This document shows positions 17,160 through 26,311 of a DNA stretch of 47,812 nucleotides, piece by piece. Position 1 is the stretch's first letter; every line of letters begins with the position of its first letter. Source of the stretch: Arthrobacter sp. ISL-30 (GTDB taxonomy: Bacteria; Actinomycetota; Actinomycetes; Actinomycetales; Micrococcaceae). A model generated the notes under the pieces. That model made no database searches, had not been told where the DNA came from, and saw only the letters and a program-made list of their open reading frames with translations. The stretch is taken from NCBI RefSeq assembly GCF_018613855.1, contig NZ_JAGGPK010000034.1:1-47812 (forward strand), in the 5' to 3' direction. A program made the translations under genes and the position numbers.

Positions 17160-18428
17160 ATGAAAAAGTCGCTCACAATTTTCGCGGCTATTGCGGCCGC
17201 GACGCTGTCCCTGGCCGCCTGCTCCGGGGCAGGTGCAGGTTCCGAAAACAAGGGTTCCAAAGCCGAACTCACGTTCTGGCACGGTTACACAGAGGCCGAT
17301 GGCAAGGTCCTGAACAAGATCGTGGACGATTTCAACGCCTCCCAGAACGAAGTCAGCATCAAGGTCCAGATCAATCCGTGGTCGGTCATCGATGACACAC
17401 TGCTTCCGGCCTTGTCCTCCGGCAAAGGTCCGGACATCGTGGCCATGCCGGCTGAACGCCTGCCGGTCTATGCCGACAAGGGCGCCTTTGTGGAGCTCGA
17501 TGACTTTTATAGGGACCCCACCAGCAACCTGGACAAACTGGCCCCGGCTGCCGTGGAAATGGAAACGGTCAACGGGCACAAGTACGGTGTCCCGTCCGGG
17601 TTTGTGCCGCTGGCAATGTTCTACAACAAGACGCTGTTCGCTCAGGCCGGTATCACGACGCCCCCGGCTACTTGGGATGAATGGATTGCCACAGCCAAGA
17701 AACTCACCGTCGACGCCGACAATGACGGTATCCCCGAACAGTTCGGCCTGGGCCTGCCGGACCACGCCACGGTGGCGAACGGCGTCTGGCCCTCGCTGTT
17801 CTATGGCAATGGCGGTGACATCGTGAAGGATGGCAAGGCTGTGGTGGACTCCCCGGAAAATGCGCGAACCCTGAAGACCTGGGTTGACGCCGTTCGCAAC
17901 GACAAGATCTCGCCAACTGGGCTGGATGGCATCGCCGGGGACAAGCTGTTTAGCAGCGGCAAGGCCGCGATGTACCTGGGAGGCCCGTGGATGTCCTCCA
18001 TCGCACAGGAAAGCAAGATCGACTTTGGCATCGCCGCGGTCCCCGCCGGGCCAAAGGCGCAGGCGGCCTCCGCAATCGGCATTTCCATGGCCGTCACGCA
18101 GCAGAAGGATGATTCCAAAGCAGCAGCAGCCCGGAAGTTCTTCTCCTACTTCATGCAGAAAGAGCAGGCAACGGCCTGGTCCCTCGGCTCGGGATGGCCG
18201 CCGCTTCGCACGGACATCCCTGCCGGCGCTGTCGCATCCAACCCAGTGGTCGAAGCCCTGACAAAGCAGGCGGAGTTCGGACGTCCGCTGCTGCCCGGCG
18301 TGGTGAACAGCACCGACGTACTCACCGCGGTGGACAAGCTCACCCAGCGGGCAGTAGCCGGGGAGAACATCAAGGACCTGCTCAGTGAAACGCAGGCCTC
18401 GGTCCAAAAGGTCTTGGACACAAAGTAA
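17160..18428 (+). CDS. ABC transporter sugar-binding lipoprotein
   Basis: The 422-residue extracellular solute-binding protein (family 1 type) has a lipoprotein signal with lipobox LAAC and the acylated Cys at residue 21. The mature part begins with a Gly/Ser-rich linker followed by LTFWHGYTEADGKVLNKIVDDFN, the usual start of the sugar-binding fold. It captures an oligosaccharide outside the membrane and delivers it to the two permeases that follow. The operon has no ATPase gene; such systems commonly borrow a shared MsmK/MsiK-type ATPase encoded elsewhere. Confidence 0.92.
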   Translation: MKKSLTIFAAIAAATLSLAACSGAGAGSENKGSKAELTFWHGYTEADGKVLNKIVDDFNASQNEVSIKVQINPWSVIDDTLLPALSSGKGPDIVAMPAERLPVYADKGAFVELDDFYRDPTSNLDKLAPAAVEMETVNGHKYGVPSGFVPLAMFYNKTLFAQAGITTPPATWDEWIATAKKLTVDADNDGIPEQFGLGLPDHATVANGVWPSLFYGNGGDIVKDGKAVVDSPENARTLKTWVDAVRNDKISPTGLDGIAGDKLFSSGKAAMYLGGPWMSSIAQESKIDFGIAAVPAGPKAQAASAIGISMAVTQQKDDSKAAAARKFFSYFMQKEQATAWSLGSGWPPLRTDIPAGAVASNPVVEALTKQAEFGRPLLPGVVNSTDVLTAVDKLTQRAVAGENIKDLLSETQASVQKVLDTK

Positions 18429-18462
18429 CCGGCAAAGCCAACTGACATCGCATAACCCCTAC

Positions 18463-18487
18463 GGACGCGGCACCCGGTGCCGCGTCC
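18463..18487 (+). promoter_or_regulatory. Intercistronic hairpin after the binding-protein gene
   Basis: ggacgcggcac (18463-18473) and gtgccgcgtcc (18477-18487) form a perfect 11-bp stem with a 3-nt loop, between the binding protein and first permease. No T-run follows. Such hairpins stabilise the upstream message or partly terminate, giving more binding protein than permease. Confidence 0.55.
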
Positions 18488-18503
18488 CGGCGGAAAGAAA
18501 CTC

Positions 18504-19466
18504 ATGAGCACCACAATAAACAAGAAAAATCTCCAGTCACCGCGATACCGTGCTCCAGCAGCCATCGGGGGACGGCGCAACCCGGCGATCGGCCAGCGCC
18601 GCAAGAATTTCCAGGCGCTGGGGTTCCTCGTGCCGGCCCTCCTGATCCTGGGCGCGTTCACTGCCTGGCCCATGATCTCGGCCCTGCGGCTGTCCTTCAC
18701 GGACGCCAGCGGCTTTGGCAAAGAAGAGTGGGTCGGCTTCGAAAACTACGCCCGAATCTTCACCGATCCTGTCATCCTCAACGCGGTCGCCAACACCGCC
18801 CTCTACGCCCTCTTATTCACGCCGACGGCCGTGGCGCTTGCCCTGGTACTTGCTCTGCTGCTGAACGACCCCCGCCTGCCGTTCCGTGGCTTCTTTCGGA
18901 CCGCCCTGTTCCTGCCGTTCATCATTAGCCTGGCCGTCGCGGCTATCGCATGGACCTATCTGATCGATCCGCAGGTTGGACTGCTGAACTATTGGCTCAG
19001 CTCCGCCGGGATCCGCCTCGGTAATGTCCTGCAAGACCCCATCCTTGCAATGCCGGCCGTGGCATTTGTGGCTGTCTGGAAAAGTTTCGGCTTCTATATG
19101 GTGATCTTCCTCGCCGGACTGCAGGAAATCCCCGGATCCCTGTACGAAGCGGCGCGCGTGGACGGAGCCGGCGCCTGGACCAGATTCCGCCACGTGACCA
19201 TGCCGATGCTGTCCAACACAACGGCGTTCGTACTGATCTTCGCCCTGATCGCCGCCCTCCAGGCCTTCGACCAGATCTACGTCATGACAGGCGGCGGCCC
19301 CTACGGGCACACCGAAACGGTCGTGATGCAGATCTACTCCGCCGGATTCCGCAAGCTCGACGTCGGATTCGCCTCGGCGCTGTCCTACGTACTGCTCGCT
19401 GCCACGCTGCTCCTGAGCGTTATCCAGTTCGTTTTCTTCGGAAAACGTGAACGGGAAGGTGAGTGA
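18504..19466 (+). CDS. Sugar ABC transporter permease (MalF type)
   Basis: The 320-residue integral membrane protein has six predicted membrane segments from residue 35 onward and the permease EAA loop (LYEAARVDGAGAWTRFRHVTMPML) near residues 215-238, which contacts the ATPase. The ATG at 18504 follows GGAAAG; the longer upstream frame runs through the hairpin and is unlikely. It pairs with the second permease, whose ATG overlaps this stop codon (TGATG). Confidence 0.92.
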   Translation: MSTTINKKNLQSPRYRAPAAIGGRRNPAIGQRRKNFQALGFLVPALLILGAFTAWPMISALRLSFTDASGFGKEEWVGFENYARIFTDPVILNAVANTALYALLFTPTAVALALVLALLLNDPRLPFRGFFRTALFLPFIISLAVAAIAWTYLIDPQVGLLNYWLSSAGIRLGNVLQDPILAMPAVAFVAVWKSFGFYMVIFLAGLQEIPGSLYEAARVDGAGAWTRFRHVTMPMLSNTTAFVLIFALIAALQAFDQIYVMTGGGPYGHTETVVMQIYSAGFRKLDVGFASALSYVLLAATLLLSVIQFVFFGKREREGE

Positions 19467-20356
19467 TGTCCACAACATTCCCCCCACAGACTCTCAACTC
19501 TGCCGCCAGGGCACGAACCACCAAGCGTCCCGACAGGCGATCAGTTCTAAACAAGGCTCTGGTAGTCACACTGCTGGCCATCGCCACTGCCGTGATCCTG
19601 CTCCCGATCGCTATCATCGCTTTCACCGCGTTCAAGCCGGCCACCGAAGTCAACGCCTTTCCACCCACCCTGATACCAGCCCAATGGACACTGGATAACT
19701 TTGCCCGGATTTTTCAGGAGCTGCCATTCCTCCGACTGATCGCCAACAGCTTCATCTTTGCCGGCGGCGTAACTCTGTTTGCGCTCTTGTTCGATTCCCT
19801 GGCCGCCTATGCCCTGGCCCGAATAGATTTCACGGGCAAGCGCTTCCTATTGATCGCGATCATCGCCAGCCTCATGATCCCGTTCCAGGCCACCCTCGTG
19901 CCTGTCTATCAACTGGCCAGCGACCTCGGATGGGTCAACACCTTTGCAGCCTTGATCGTCCCCCGGGCTGCGGATGCGTTCGGGATCTTCTTCCTGCGGC
20001 AGTTCTTCCTTTCCCTTCCCCGGGACCTGGACAACGCAGCACGTATCGATGGCGCTTCTGAATGGCGCGTCTACTGGAACATCATCCTGCCCAACGCCAT
20101 GCCGGCCATCCTGACTCTCGGCGTCTTTGTGTTCGTGAACAACTGGAACGATCTGCTCTGGCCGCTGATTTTCACGACGGATAAGGACATGGGAACCCTG
20201 ACCTCAGGGCTGACCCTCCTGACCGGACCTGGCGGCATCGTGCCGTATGGCGTGATGATGGCAGGCGCCCTGGTTGCCATCCTGCCCCTCATGGCCGTCT
20301 TTATGTTTGTCCAGCGCCGCTTCATCGAAAGCGTCGCCACCACCGGATTGAAGTGA
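19466..20356 (+). CDS. Sugar ABC transporter permease (MalG type)
   Basis: The 296-residue membrane protein has six segments and the EAA-type loop (LDNAARIDGASEWRVYWNIILPNAMPAI) near residues 190-217. It forms the transport channel together with the preceding permease. The ATG at 19466 overlaps the previous stop by one base, indicating translational coupling; a GTG at 19463 would add one residue. The glycosidase gene begins at or just past its stop. Confidence 0.92.
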   Translation: MSTTFPPQTLNSAARARTTKRPDRRSVLNKALVVTLLAIATAVILLPIAIIAFTAFKPATEVNAFPPTLIPAQWTLDNFARIFQELPFLRLIANSFIFAGGVTLFALLFDSLAAYALARIDFTGKRFLLIAIIASLMIPFQATLVPVYQLASDLGWVNTFAALIVPRAADAFGIFFLRQFFLSLPRDLDNAARIDGASEWRVYWNIILPNAMPAILTLGVFVFVNNWNDLLWPLIFTTDKDMGTLTSGLTLLTGPGGIVPYGVMMAGALVAILPLMAVFMFVQRRFIESVATTGLK

Positions 20357-21690
20357 GGAAAAGATTGAACTGGTATGAAGACGGACGCCTGCATTTTGGC
20401 CTCGGCATTGAAGACACCTTCATTCCCCAGGAACGCGCCGGAGAGCGCTCCCTGGACGAATACGAACTGACTCAGCACTACAGGTTCTGGCACCAGGACC
20501 TGGGACTTGCCAAGGAGGCCGGCGGAGAATTCCTCCGCTGGGGCGTCCCCTGGTACCGGATCAACCCCGAGCCAGGAGTATGGAAATGGGACTGGCTGGA
20601 CAAGGTCATGGACCGGTTCAGCGAACTACAGCTCCGCCCGCTGGTGGACCTCATGCACTACGGCACCCCCACCTGGCTGGATAACCAGTTCCTGAACTCC
20701 AGCTACCCCGAACGCGTCGCTGACTACTCAGCCCGCGTCGCGGCCAGGTACGCGGACACGGTGGTCGACTACACTCCGGTCAACGAGCCGATGATCCACA
20801 CACTGTTTTCAGGCAAGTTCGCCCACTGGCCCCCCTATCTCTCGGGCGACGACGGACTGGTGGCGCTGGTACGGAACCTGTCCAAAGGATTCGTGCTGGC
20901 TCAACAGAACATCGCCGAGGTCCTGGGCGACCGTGCCATCTTCACCCACGTGGACGCCGGCTTCCGCTTTGTCAGTGACTCCCCCACAGACGAACATGCC
21001 GAAGAAATCCGTCATCTGAAGGCCCGCTCCTACCTTGTGGAGGATCTGGTCACCGGCAAGGTGGACGCCGCCCACGAGCTCGCCCCCTGGCTCGCCCTGC
21101 ATGGCATGACCGATCATGACCTGACCTGGCACCATGACAACGTCGTGAAGCCCGATGTCATGGGGGTGAACTACTACCCCCTTCACTCCACGGAGCTCCT
21201 TGAAAGCGGCAGACCTGTTCGTGGCGACATCACCGATCCCCGCGCCCTCCGCAACGACTGGACGGGAGGTCTGGCGGACGTCCTGACCACCTACGCAGAG
21301 CGCTATGGAGCTCCTGTAGCGCTCACCGAGACCTGCCTCACGGGATCTGTGGAGCGGCGCATCGCATGGCTGGACGCCTCAGTCGATTGCGTCAAGCGGC
21401 TGCGGGCTGATGGGCAGAACATTGTTGGCTACACATGGTGGCCTGTCACCGACATGTACGAATGGACCTACCGTTACGGCACTGACCCCCTGGAGAACTA
21501 CCGGCTGACCATGGGCCTGTGGGACCTCGTCCCGGACGAAATCGGCACTCTCCACCGGGTCAAGAACCCCGCAGCTAACAGGTACCTGCACCACGCCACC
21601 GCCAGCATTCCCGGCCTCTCGGCTGCAGTGAACCAAGCACCCGCCTATACCCCAGACCAAGAAGGAAGCCCGTGGCAACTGCACGTCTGA
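20353..21690 (+). CDS. Family 1 (GH1)-like glycoside hydrolase
   Basis: The protein has 445 residues, or 441 if the TTG at 20365, 5 nt after GAGGA, is the real start. The (beta/alpha)8 fold is indicated by NPEPGVWKWDWLD and LVDLMHYGTPTW. The acid/base Glu is in TPVNEP (about E145). The nucleophile is probably the Glu in ALTETCL near residue 326, where classical GH1 enzymes have TENG. Intracellular (no signal peptide), it would trim imported oligosaccharide. The divergent nucleophile neighbourhood suggests a GH1 side branch; specificity is unknown. It overlaps the downstream GH51 gene by 19 nt. Confidence 0.82.
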   Translation: MRKRLNWYEDGRLHFGLGIEDTFIPQERAGERSLDEYELTQHYRFWHQDLGLAKEAGGEFLRWGVPWYRINPEPGVWKWDWLDKVMDRFSELQLRPLVDLMHYGTPTWLDNQFLNSSYPERVADYSARVAARYADTVVDYTPVNEPMIHTLFSGKFAHWPPYLSGDDGLVALVRNLSKGFVLAQQNIAEVLGDRAIFTHVDAGFRFVSDSPTDEHAEEIRHLKARSYLVEDLVTGKVDAAHELAPWLALHGMTDHDLTWHHDNVVKPDVMGVNYYPLHSTELLESGRPVRGDITDPRALRNDWTGGLADVLTTYAERYGAPVALTETCLTGSVERRIAWLDASVDCVKRLRADGQNIVGYTWWPVTDMYEWTYRYGTDPLENYRLTMGLWDLVPDEIGTLHRVKNPAANRYLHHATASIPGLSAAVNQAPAYTPDQEGSPWQLHV

Positions 21691-23198
21691 CCCTCGACCC
21701 CCGGCGACGCATCGGGCCCATCAACCGCAGGATGTTTGGCTCCTTCGTGGAGCACCTCGGACGCTGCGTCTATGACGGAATCTATGAACCAGGCCACGAA
21801 GACGCAGACGCCGCCGGATTCCGCAACGATGTCAAGGAACTCATCAAGGAACTTGGAATCAGCACTGTCCGTTACCCCGGCGGCAACTTCGTTTCAGGCT
21901 TCAAATGGGAAGACAGCGTGGGCCCTGTGGAACATCGCCCCAAACGACTCGACCTCGCGTGGCACTCCACCGAAACCAACGAAGTCGGACTCCACGAATT
22001 CGCATCCTGGCTTGAGGAAGTCGGCGGCGAACTCATGCTTGCCGTGAACCTTGGAACCCGCGGAACCCAGGAAGCCCTGGAACTGCTTGAATACTGCAAC
22101 CTTCCGTTTGGAACGGCCCTTGCCCAAGAACGTGCGTTGAACAGGCGGGACAAGCCCTTCGACATCAAAATGTGGTGCCTGGGCAACGAAATGGACGGAC
22201 CCTGGCAGATCGGCCACCGCAGCGCTGACGACTACGGCAAGCTCGCCTCCCAAACGGCGAAAGCCATGCGCCAGCTTGACCCCTCCATCGAGCTGGTGGC
22301 CTGCGGCTCCTCCAGTGCCGACATGCCCACCTTCGGTGAATGGGAACGCGTGGTGCTCGGGCACACCTACGACGACGTCGACTACATCTCCTGCCACGCC
22401 TACTACGAAATTAAGGACGGGGACCTTGGCAGCTTCCTTGCTTCGGCAGCCAATATGGACCGCTTCATCGATTCCGTCACCGCAACCGCCGACCACATCA
22501 GAGCAGTCAGGGGCAGCAACAAAACCCTGAACATTTCCTTCGATGAATGGAACGTCTGGTACAACGAACGCTTCGAAAAGGTCGACAAGATCACCGGAAT
22601 CGACAATTGGCCTATCGCCCCGCGCCTGTTGGAAGACACCTACACCGTCGTTGACGCCGTCGTCGTCGGGAACCTCCTGATCTCGCTGCTCAACCACGCG
22701 GACCGGGTCACCTCGGCATCCCTGGCACAGCTCGTCAACGTCATCGCTCCCATCATGACCGAACCTGGCGGACCTTCCTGGAAACAGACCACGTTCTTCC
22801 CGTTCGCGCTGACCTCAAACAATGCCCACGGTCTCGCATTGGACACAGGAATCGAAAGCGACACCTACGACACTTCTGCCCACGGCACGGTTCGGACAGT
22901 CGACGCGGCCGCGACCTACAATCCCGAGGACGGGACGGCGTCGGTGTTCCTCGTCAACCGCAGCACGGACCAGCCTTCCACCATCACCATCGACACCGGC
23001 CACCTCGGCGAGGTGCGGATCGTGGACGCCCGGACCCTCACAGACCCCGACGTGTACGCCAGCAACACCCTGAGCCAGCGTGACCGGGTCCGGCTACAAC
23101 CCTTGGAATCCCTCGAGGAGCACAAAGGCTCGATCACGGTCACGTTGCCGCCTGTCGCTTGGGCGGCTGTGCTCCTGGAAACAACACCACGCCCGTAG
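21672..23198 (+). CDS. abfA: Alpha-L-arabinofuranosidase, GH51
   Basis: The 508-residue enzyme is of typical intracellular GH51 length. The N-terminal signature GSFVEHLGRCVYDGIYEP and STVRYPGGNFVSGFKWED, the acid/base Glu in WCLGNEMDGPWQ (about residue 173) and the nucleophile Glu in SFDEWNVWYNE (about residue 292) are all present, followed by the C-terminal beta domain. It releases arabinofuranose from arabino-oligosaccharides or arabinoxylan fragments. GTG at 21672 follows AAGGAAG. As last gene of the operon it points to an arabinose-containing oligosaccharide as the transported substrate. Confidence 0.94.
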   Translation: MATARLTLDPRRRIGPINRRMFGSFVEHLGRCVYDGIYEPGHEDADAAGFRNDVKELIKELGISTVRYPGGNFVSGFKWEDSVGPVEHRPKRLDLAWHSTETNEVGLHEFASWLEEVGGELMLAVNLGTRGTQEALELLEYCNLPFGTALAQERALNRRDKPFDIKMWCLGNEMDGPWQIGHRSADDYGKLASQTAKAMRQLDPSIELVACGSSSADMPTFGEWERVVLGHTYDDVDYISCHAYYEIKDGDLGSFLASAANMDRFIDSVTATADHIRAVRGSNKTLNISFDEWNVWYNERFEKVDKITGIDNWPIAPRLLEDTYTVVDAVVVGNLLISLLNHADRVTSASLAQLVNVIAPIMTEPGGPSWKQTTFFPFALTSNNAHGLALDTGIESDTYDTSAHGTVRTVDAAATYNPEDGTASVFLVNRSTDQPSTITIDTGHLGEVRIVDARTLTDPDVYASNTLSQRDRVRLQPLESLEEHKGSITVTLPPVAWAAVLLETTPRP

Positions 23199-23581
23199 CT
23201 CTGAAAATTGCTGCCGGTTCAGTGGTCAACGGCGCGGTCGCCCAGCAGTACACCGCCGGCGGGCTTCACCTGCCAGCAACGGAAGCTGGTACGCGAAGGC
23301 ATCCAATAGCGACAAAAGGGAACGGCCCTGTCCGGAACCACCGGACAGGTGGCTTTCTCTTGCTCTGACCAGGGTCGGACGGCGGTCACCCGCTGGGGCC
23401 GTCGCTGACCGCCGTCGGAACGCCGCCAGGAGAGCACGATCCTGCTGGTCCTGATCGTATTCCCCGGCATGCTTCCGGCGAGTCGAGGTGCCGGCTCCAG
23501 CGGATGAACGTGTTGTCTTGAGGGATCGGCATGCGGGACTTTCGGCTGCGGAAGCACTGCAGGCTGTGCTACACAGGTCAT
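23199..23581. other. Intergenic with one terminator
   Basis: The 383-bp gap after the arabinofuranosidase holds the terminator described at 23324. The rest shows no gene or repeat I recognise. Confidence 0.4.
23324..23358 (+). terminator. Rho-independent terminator of the glycoside operon
   Basis: cctgtccgg (23327-23335) and ccggacagg (23341-23349) pair perfectly around a 5-nt loop, extended by flanking ggc/gcc-like bases, and are followed by tttctctt. Confidence 0.75.
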
Positions 23582-24277
23582 GTGACCGCCCCGTCGTTAG
23601 CTCTGCTTCCGAGCCCGCTGCTTGGTCCGGCCGTGTGGCAGCCAGTGGCCGACGTCCTTACCGACAATGGCTGGCAGACTGTGACATGCGCTGCTCCGAC
23701 GCGGCTGGGCACAGGACAAGATGTTCTCGACGCCTTCCTCGCCGCGCTGCCGACAGATCGGAACCTTGTCCTGGTACCGCACAGCAACGCCGGCGCGTAC
23801 GTTCCTGCACTGATGCAGCATCGGCCAGTGGTCGCCGCCATCTTCGTCGACGCCGACCTCCCGCCAGCACGCGGTCGCGTCCCGCTTGCTCCACCAGCGT
23901 TTCTCGACCTCCTGCGCGACAAGGCGGACGGCAAGGGCCTGCTCCCTATGTGGAGCAACTGGTGGGACGAGGCGGAAACGGCAGCATTGTTCCCTGACAC
24001 CGATACGCGCGCACGAGTCGAGCGAGAGCAGCATCGGCTGCCCCTGTCCTACTTCGAGGGATCGCTGCCGGTCCCGGCAGGCTGGGACGAGCGTCCAGGA
24101 GCGTATCTGGCCTTCGGTGACACCTACGGCCGCGAACGGGACGAGGCCGAACGGCGACACTGGCCGGTCAGCACCCTGCCAGGCCAACACCTTCATCTGC
24201 TCAACGACCCAGCCCAGGTCTCCGCCAAACTGGTTGACCTGATGAGCCGGCTCGGCATCAGCCAGAGTGCGGGCTAG
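23582..24277 (+). CDS. Alpha/beta-hydrolase-fold protein
   Basis: The 231-residue protein starting at GTG 23582 reads LALLPSPLLGPAVWQPVADVL, then LVLVPHSNAGAYVPAL near residue 75, which is a degenerate nucleophile elbow (H-S-N-A-G in place of G-x-S-x-G), and a terminal HLHLLNDP with the probable catalytic His. It resembles the small alpha/beta hydrolases of actinobacteria with no assigned substrate. The frame extends upstream to 23531, but the extra residues are Arg/Cys-rich and unlike the fold. It has no clear operon partner. Confidence 0.7.
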   Translation: MTAPSLALLPSPLLGPAVWQPVADVLTDNGWQTVTCAAPTRLGTGQDVLDAFLAALPTDRNLVLVPHSNAGAYVPALMQHRPVVAAIFVDADLPPARGRVPLAPPAFLDLLRDKADGKGLLPMWSNWWDEAETAALFPDTDTRARVEREQHRLPLSYFEGSLPVPAGWDERPGAYLAFGDTYGRERDEAERRHWPVSTLPGQHLHLLNDPAQVSAKLVDLMSRLGISQSAG

Positions 24278-24447
24278 TCAAACGCGAACTATCAGCGTCG
24301 ACGTCTTAGGATGATCGCCCTGGGCGGCAGAAGGCTGGCGGGCACACCCTCGGTCCGGCGTGCTCCCCCTGACCCAGGCTGTCGCGCAAGCACGGCTTCG
24401 CCCTCCGGAACCCTCAAACGTCACCTCCATCTCGATTCCCTGATCCA

Positions 24448-25536
24448 TCACGTATCAGTGTGCAGGGCAAGAGCGGGTAGTTCCACAGTGATGTTGATCC
24501 CGCCAGCAGAGCGCGGGGTGAGGGTGAGTGTTCCGTCGTGTGCGTGAGTGATGGTTTTGACGATTGCCAGGCCGAGGCCGACGCCTGCGGTGTCGGTGTG
24601 TACGCGCTCGGTACCGCGCTGGAATGGTTCGGTGAGCATCGCGGCCAGCTCTGGTGTGAGCTTCTCGCCGGTGTTTTCGACAGTGAGCACCGCAGTCTTG
24701 GGGCGGACACTGGTATTGACCCACACGGTGCCCTGTTCAGGCAGGTTGTGGACGATCGCGTTGTGCACGAGGTTGGTGGTCAGCTGCAGCAGGAGCGCTT
24801 GCGATCCGATCGTAGGGGCGATGTCACTGCGGGTCTTGATGGCGACGCCAAGCTTTTAGGCCAGGGGGAGGAGTGTTTCGGTGGCTTCTTCGGCGATGAG
24901 GGACAGGTCGACGTGTTCCCGGGTGAAGGACCGTTGGTCGGCGCGGCTGAGCAGGAGCAATGCTTCGGTGAGGTCGATCGCTCGGGTGTTGACGGTGTGG
25001 AGGCGTTTGATGAGTTCTCCGGTGTCTCTGTTCGGGTCCTTGCGGGCAACGTCGAGAAGTGTCTGCGTGATCGCCAGTGGGGTGCGCAGTTCGTGCGAGG
25101 CGTTCGCTGCGAATCTCTGTTGTTCTGCGACGTGCGCCTCGAGCCGTGCGAGCATCGTATCGAAGGCGTCGGCGAGTTCGCGGAACTCGTCTTTACGGCC
25201 TTCCAACTGGATCCGCTGGGAGAGCGATCCGTTTGCGGCCATCCGGGTGGCGTCCGTGATGCGTACCAGCGGGGCGAGCATGCGGCCGGCGAGAATCCAT
25301 CCTCCCAGCAGACCGAATACCAGCAGGAACGCCATCACTGCGGCCGCCGAGGTAGCGACAGAGCGCAGAAGGTCGGAGCGGACCAGCACCCCCGAGGGGC
25401 TGTTTCCCACCTCGGGCTGGTATCGCAGGACCAACACCCACACGAGGGCGAAGAACAGGGCACCTGCGAGCATCAGGAACCCGGCGTAGCTGAGGGTGAG
25501 TTTGAAGCGAACGCTCAACCCAGGCGCTCTATCCAC
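24448..25536 (-). pseudogene. Sensor histidine kinase (VanS-like) with in-frame stop
   Basis: Starting at GTG 25536, which overlaps the regulator stop, the frame encodes two membrane segments with a short extracellular loop, a HAMP region, and the phospho-acceptor H-box FAANASHELRTPLAITQTLL. It then meets TAA at 24858-24856. The same frame continues without shift as IKTRSDIAPTIG, LVHNAIVHNLPEQG (N box) and GVGLGLAIVKTITHAHDG (G box) to 24448. Only one codon separates the two halves (probably GAA to TAA). The truncated product would keep its His but lack the ATP-binding domain, so it could not autophosphorylate. Confidence 0.85.
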
Positions 25537-26224
25537 CGTCGCCTCCCCCGACTCCGGCGTCTGCTCCTGTGTCGATGCAGTAGCCGACGCCAGCCACGGT
25601 GGCGATGATCCAGGGTTCGCCGAGACGCTTGCGCAGTGCCGAGATGGTGATGCGCACGGCGTTGGTGAACGGATCGGCGTTCTCATCCCACGCGCGTTCC
25701 AGGAGTTCCTCAGCGCTGACGAGCCCGCCTTCGACGGCGACGAGGACTTCGAACACTGCGAACTGCTTCCTGGTCAGCGCGACGCAGCGGCCGTCCCGGT
25801 AGACCTCTCTGCGGAACGGGTCCAGCCGCAGACCTGCGATCTCTCGCACGGGAGGCCTGTTGTGGGCACGTCTGCGGTCGAGTGCTCTGAGCCTGAGTAC
25901 GAGTTCTTGGAGTTCGAAAGGTTTAGTGAGGTAGTCATCGGCGCCGAGTTCGAACCCGGAGGCCTTGTCGTCCAGACGGTCGGCCGCAGTGAGCATGAGA
26001 ATAGGCAAACCGCTACCGGAGGCGACGATGCGTTTGGCGATCTCGTCACCGGAAGGTCCGGGGACATCGCGCTCGAGGACGGCGATGTCGTAGGCGTTGA
26101 TGCGCAGCAGTTCCAGAGCGCTGTCGCCGTCACCCGCGGTGTCGGCCGCGATCGCTTCCAGGCGTAGGCCATCGCGGATGGCTTCTGCGATATAGGGTTC
26201 GTCCTCAACAATCAACACACGCAT
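25529..26224 (-). CDS. OmpR-family response regulator (VanR-like) with Glu at the phospho-acceptor site
   Basis: The 231-residue protein has a receiver domain (RVLIVEDEPYIAEAIRDGL; LTAADRLDDKASGFELGADDYLTKPFE with the conserved Lys) and a C-terminal winged helix (FTNAVRITISALRKRLGEPWIIATVAGVGY). At the phosphorylation site the text is DIAVLERDVPGPSG: residue 51 is Glu (GAG), where this family normally has Asp. Asp-to-Glu at this site often mimics phosphorylation. The ATG at 26224 is preferred to longer starts because MRVLIVEDEP is the family N terminus. It is divergent from the VanY-like gene, its probable target, and is coupled to the broken kinase. Confidence 0.88.
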   Translation of the reverse strand: MRVLIVEDEPYIAEAIRDGLRLEAIAADTAGDGDSALELLRINAYDIAVLERDVPGPSGDEIAKRIVASGSGLPILMLTAADRLDDKASGFELGADDYLTKPFELQELVLRLRALDRRRAHNRPPVREIAGLRLDPFRREVYRDGRCVALTRKQFAVFEVLVAVEGGLVSAEELLERAWDENADPFTNAVRITISALRKRLGEPWIIATVAGVGYCIDTGADAGVGGGDGG

Positions 26225-26311
26225 ACTATCGATGCTACGAGCTGGCGCATATCGTCGGCGTATCGAAAACCGCATACGCTCTTGCAACACCACGCCGCCT
26301 TAACTGGCAGC

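Noticed and set aside
17121..18407. 428-aa minus-strand ORF opposite the sugar-binding lipoprotein
   Set aside because: The plus-strand gene has a lipobox, correct operon position and family motifs; the minus frame has none.
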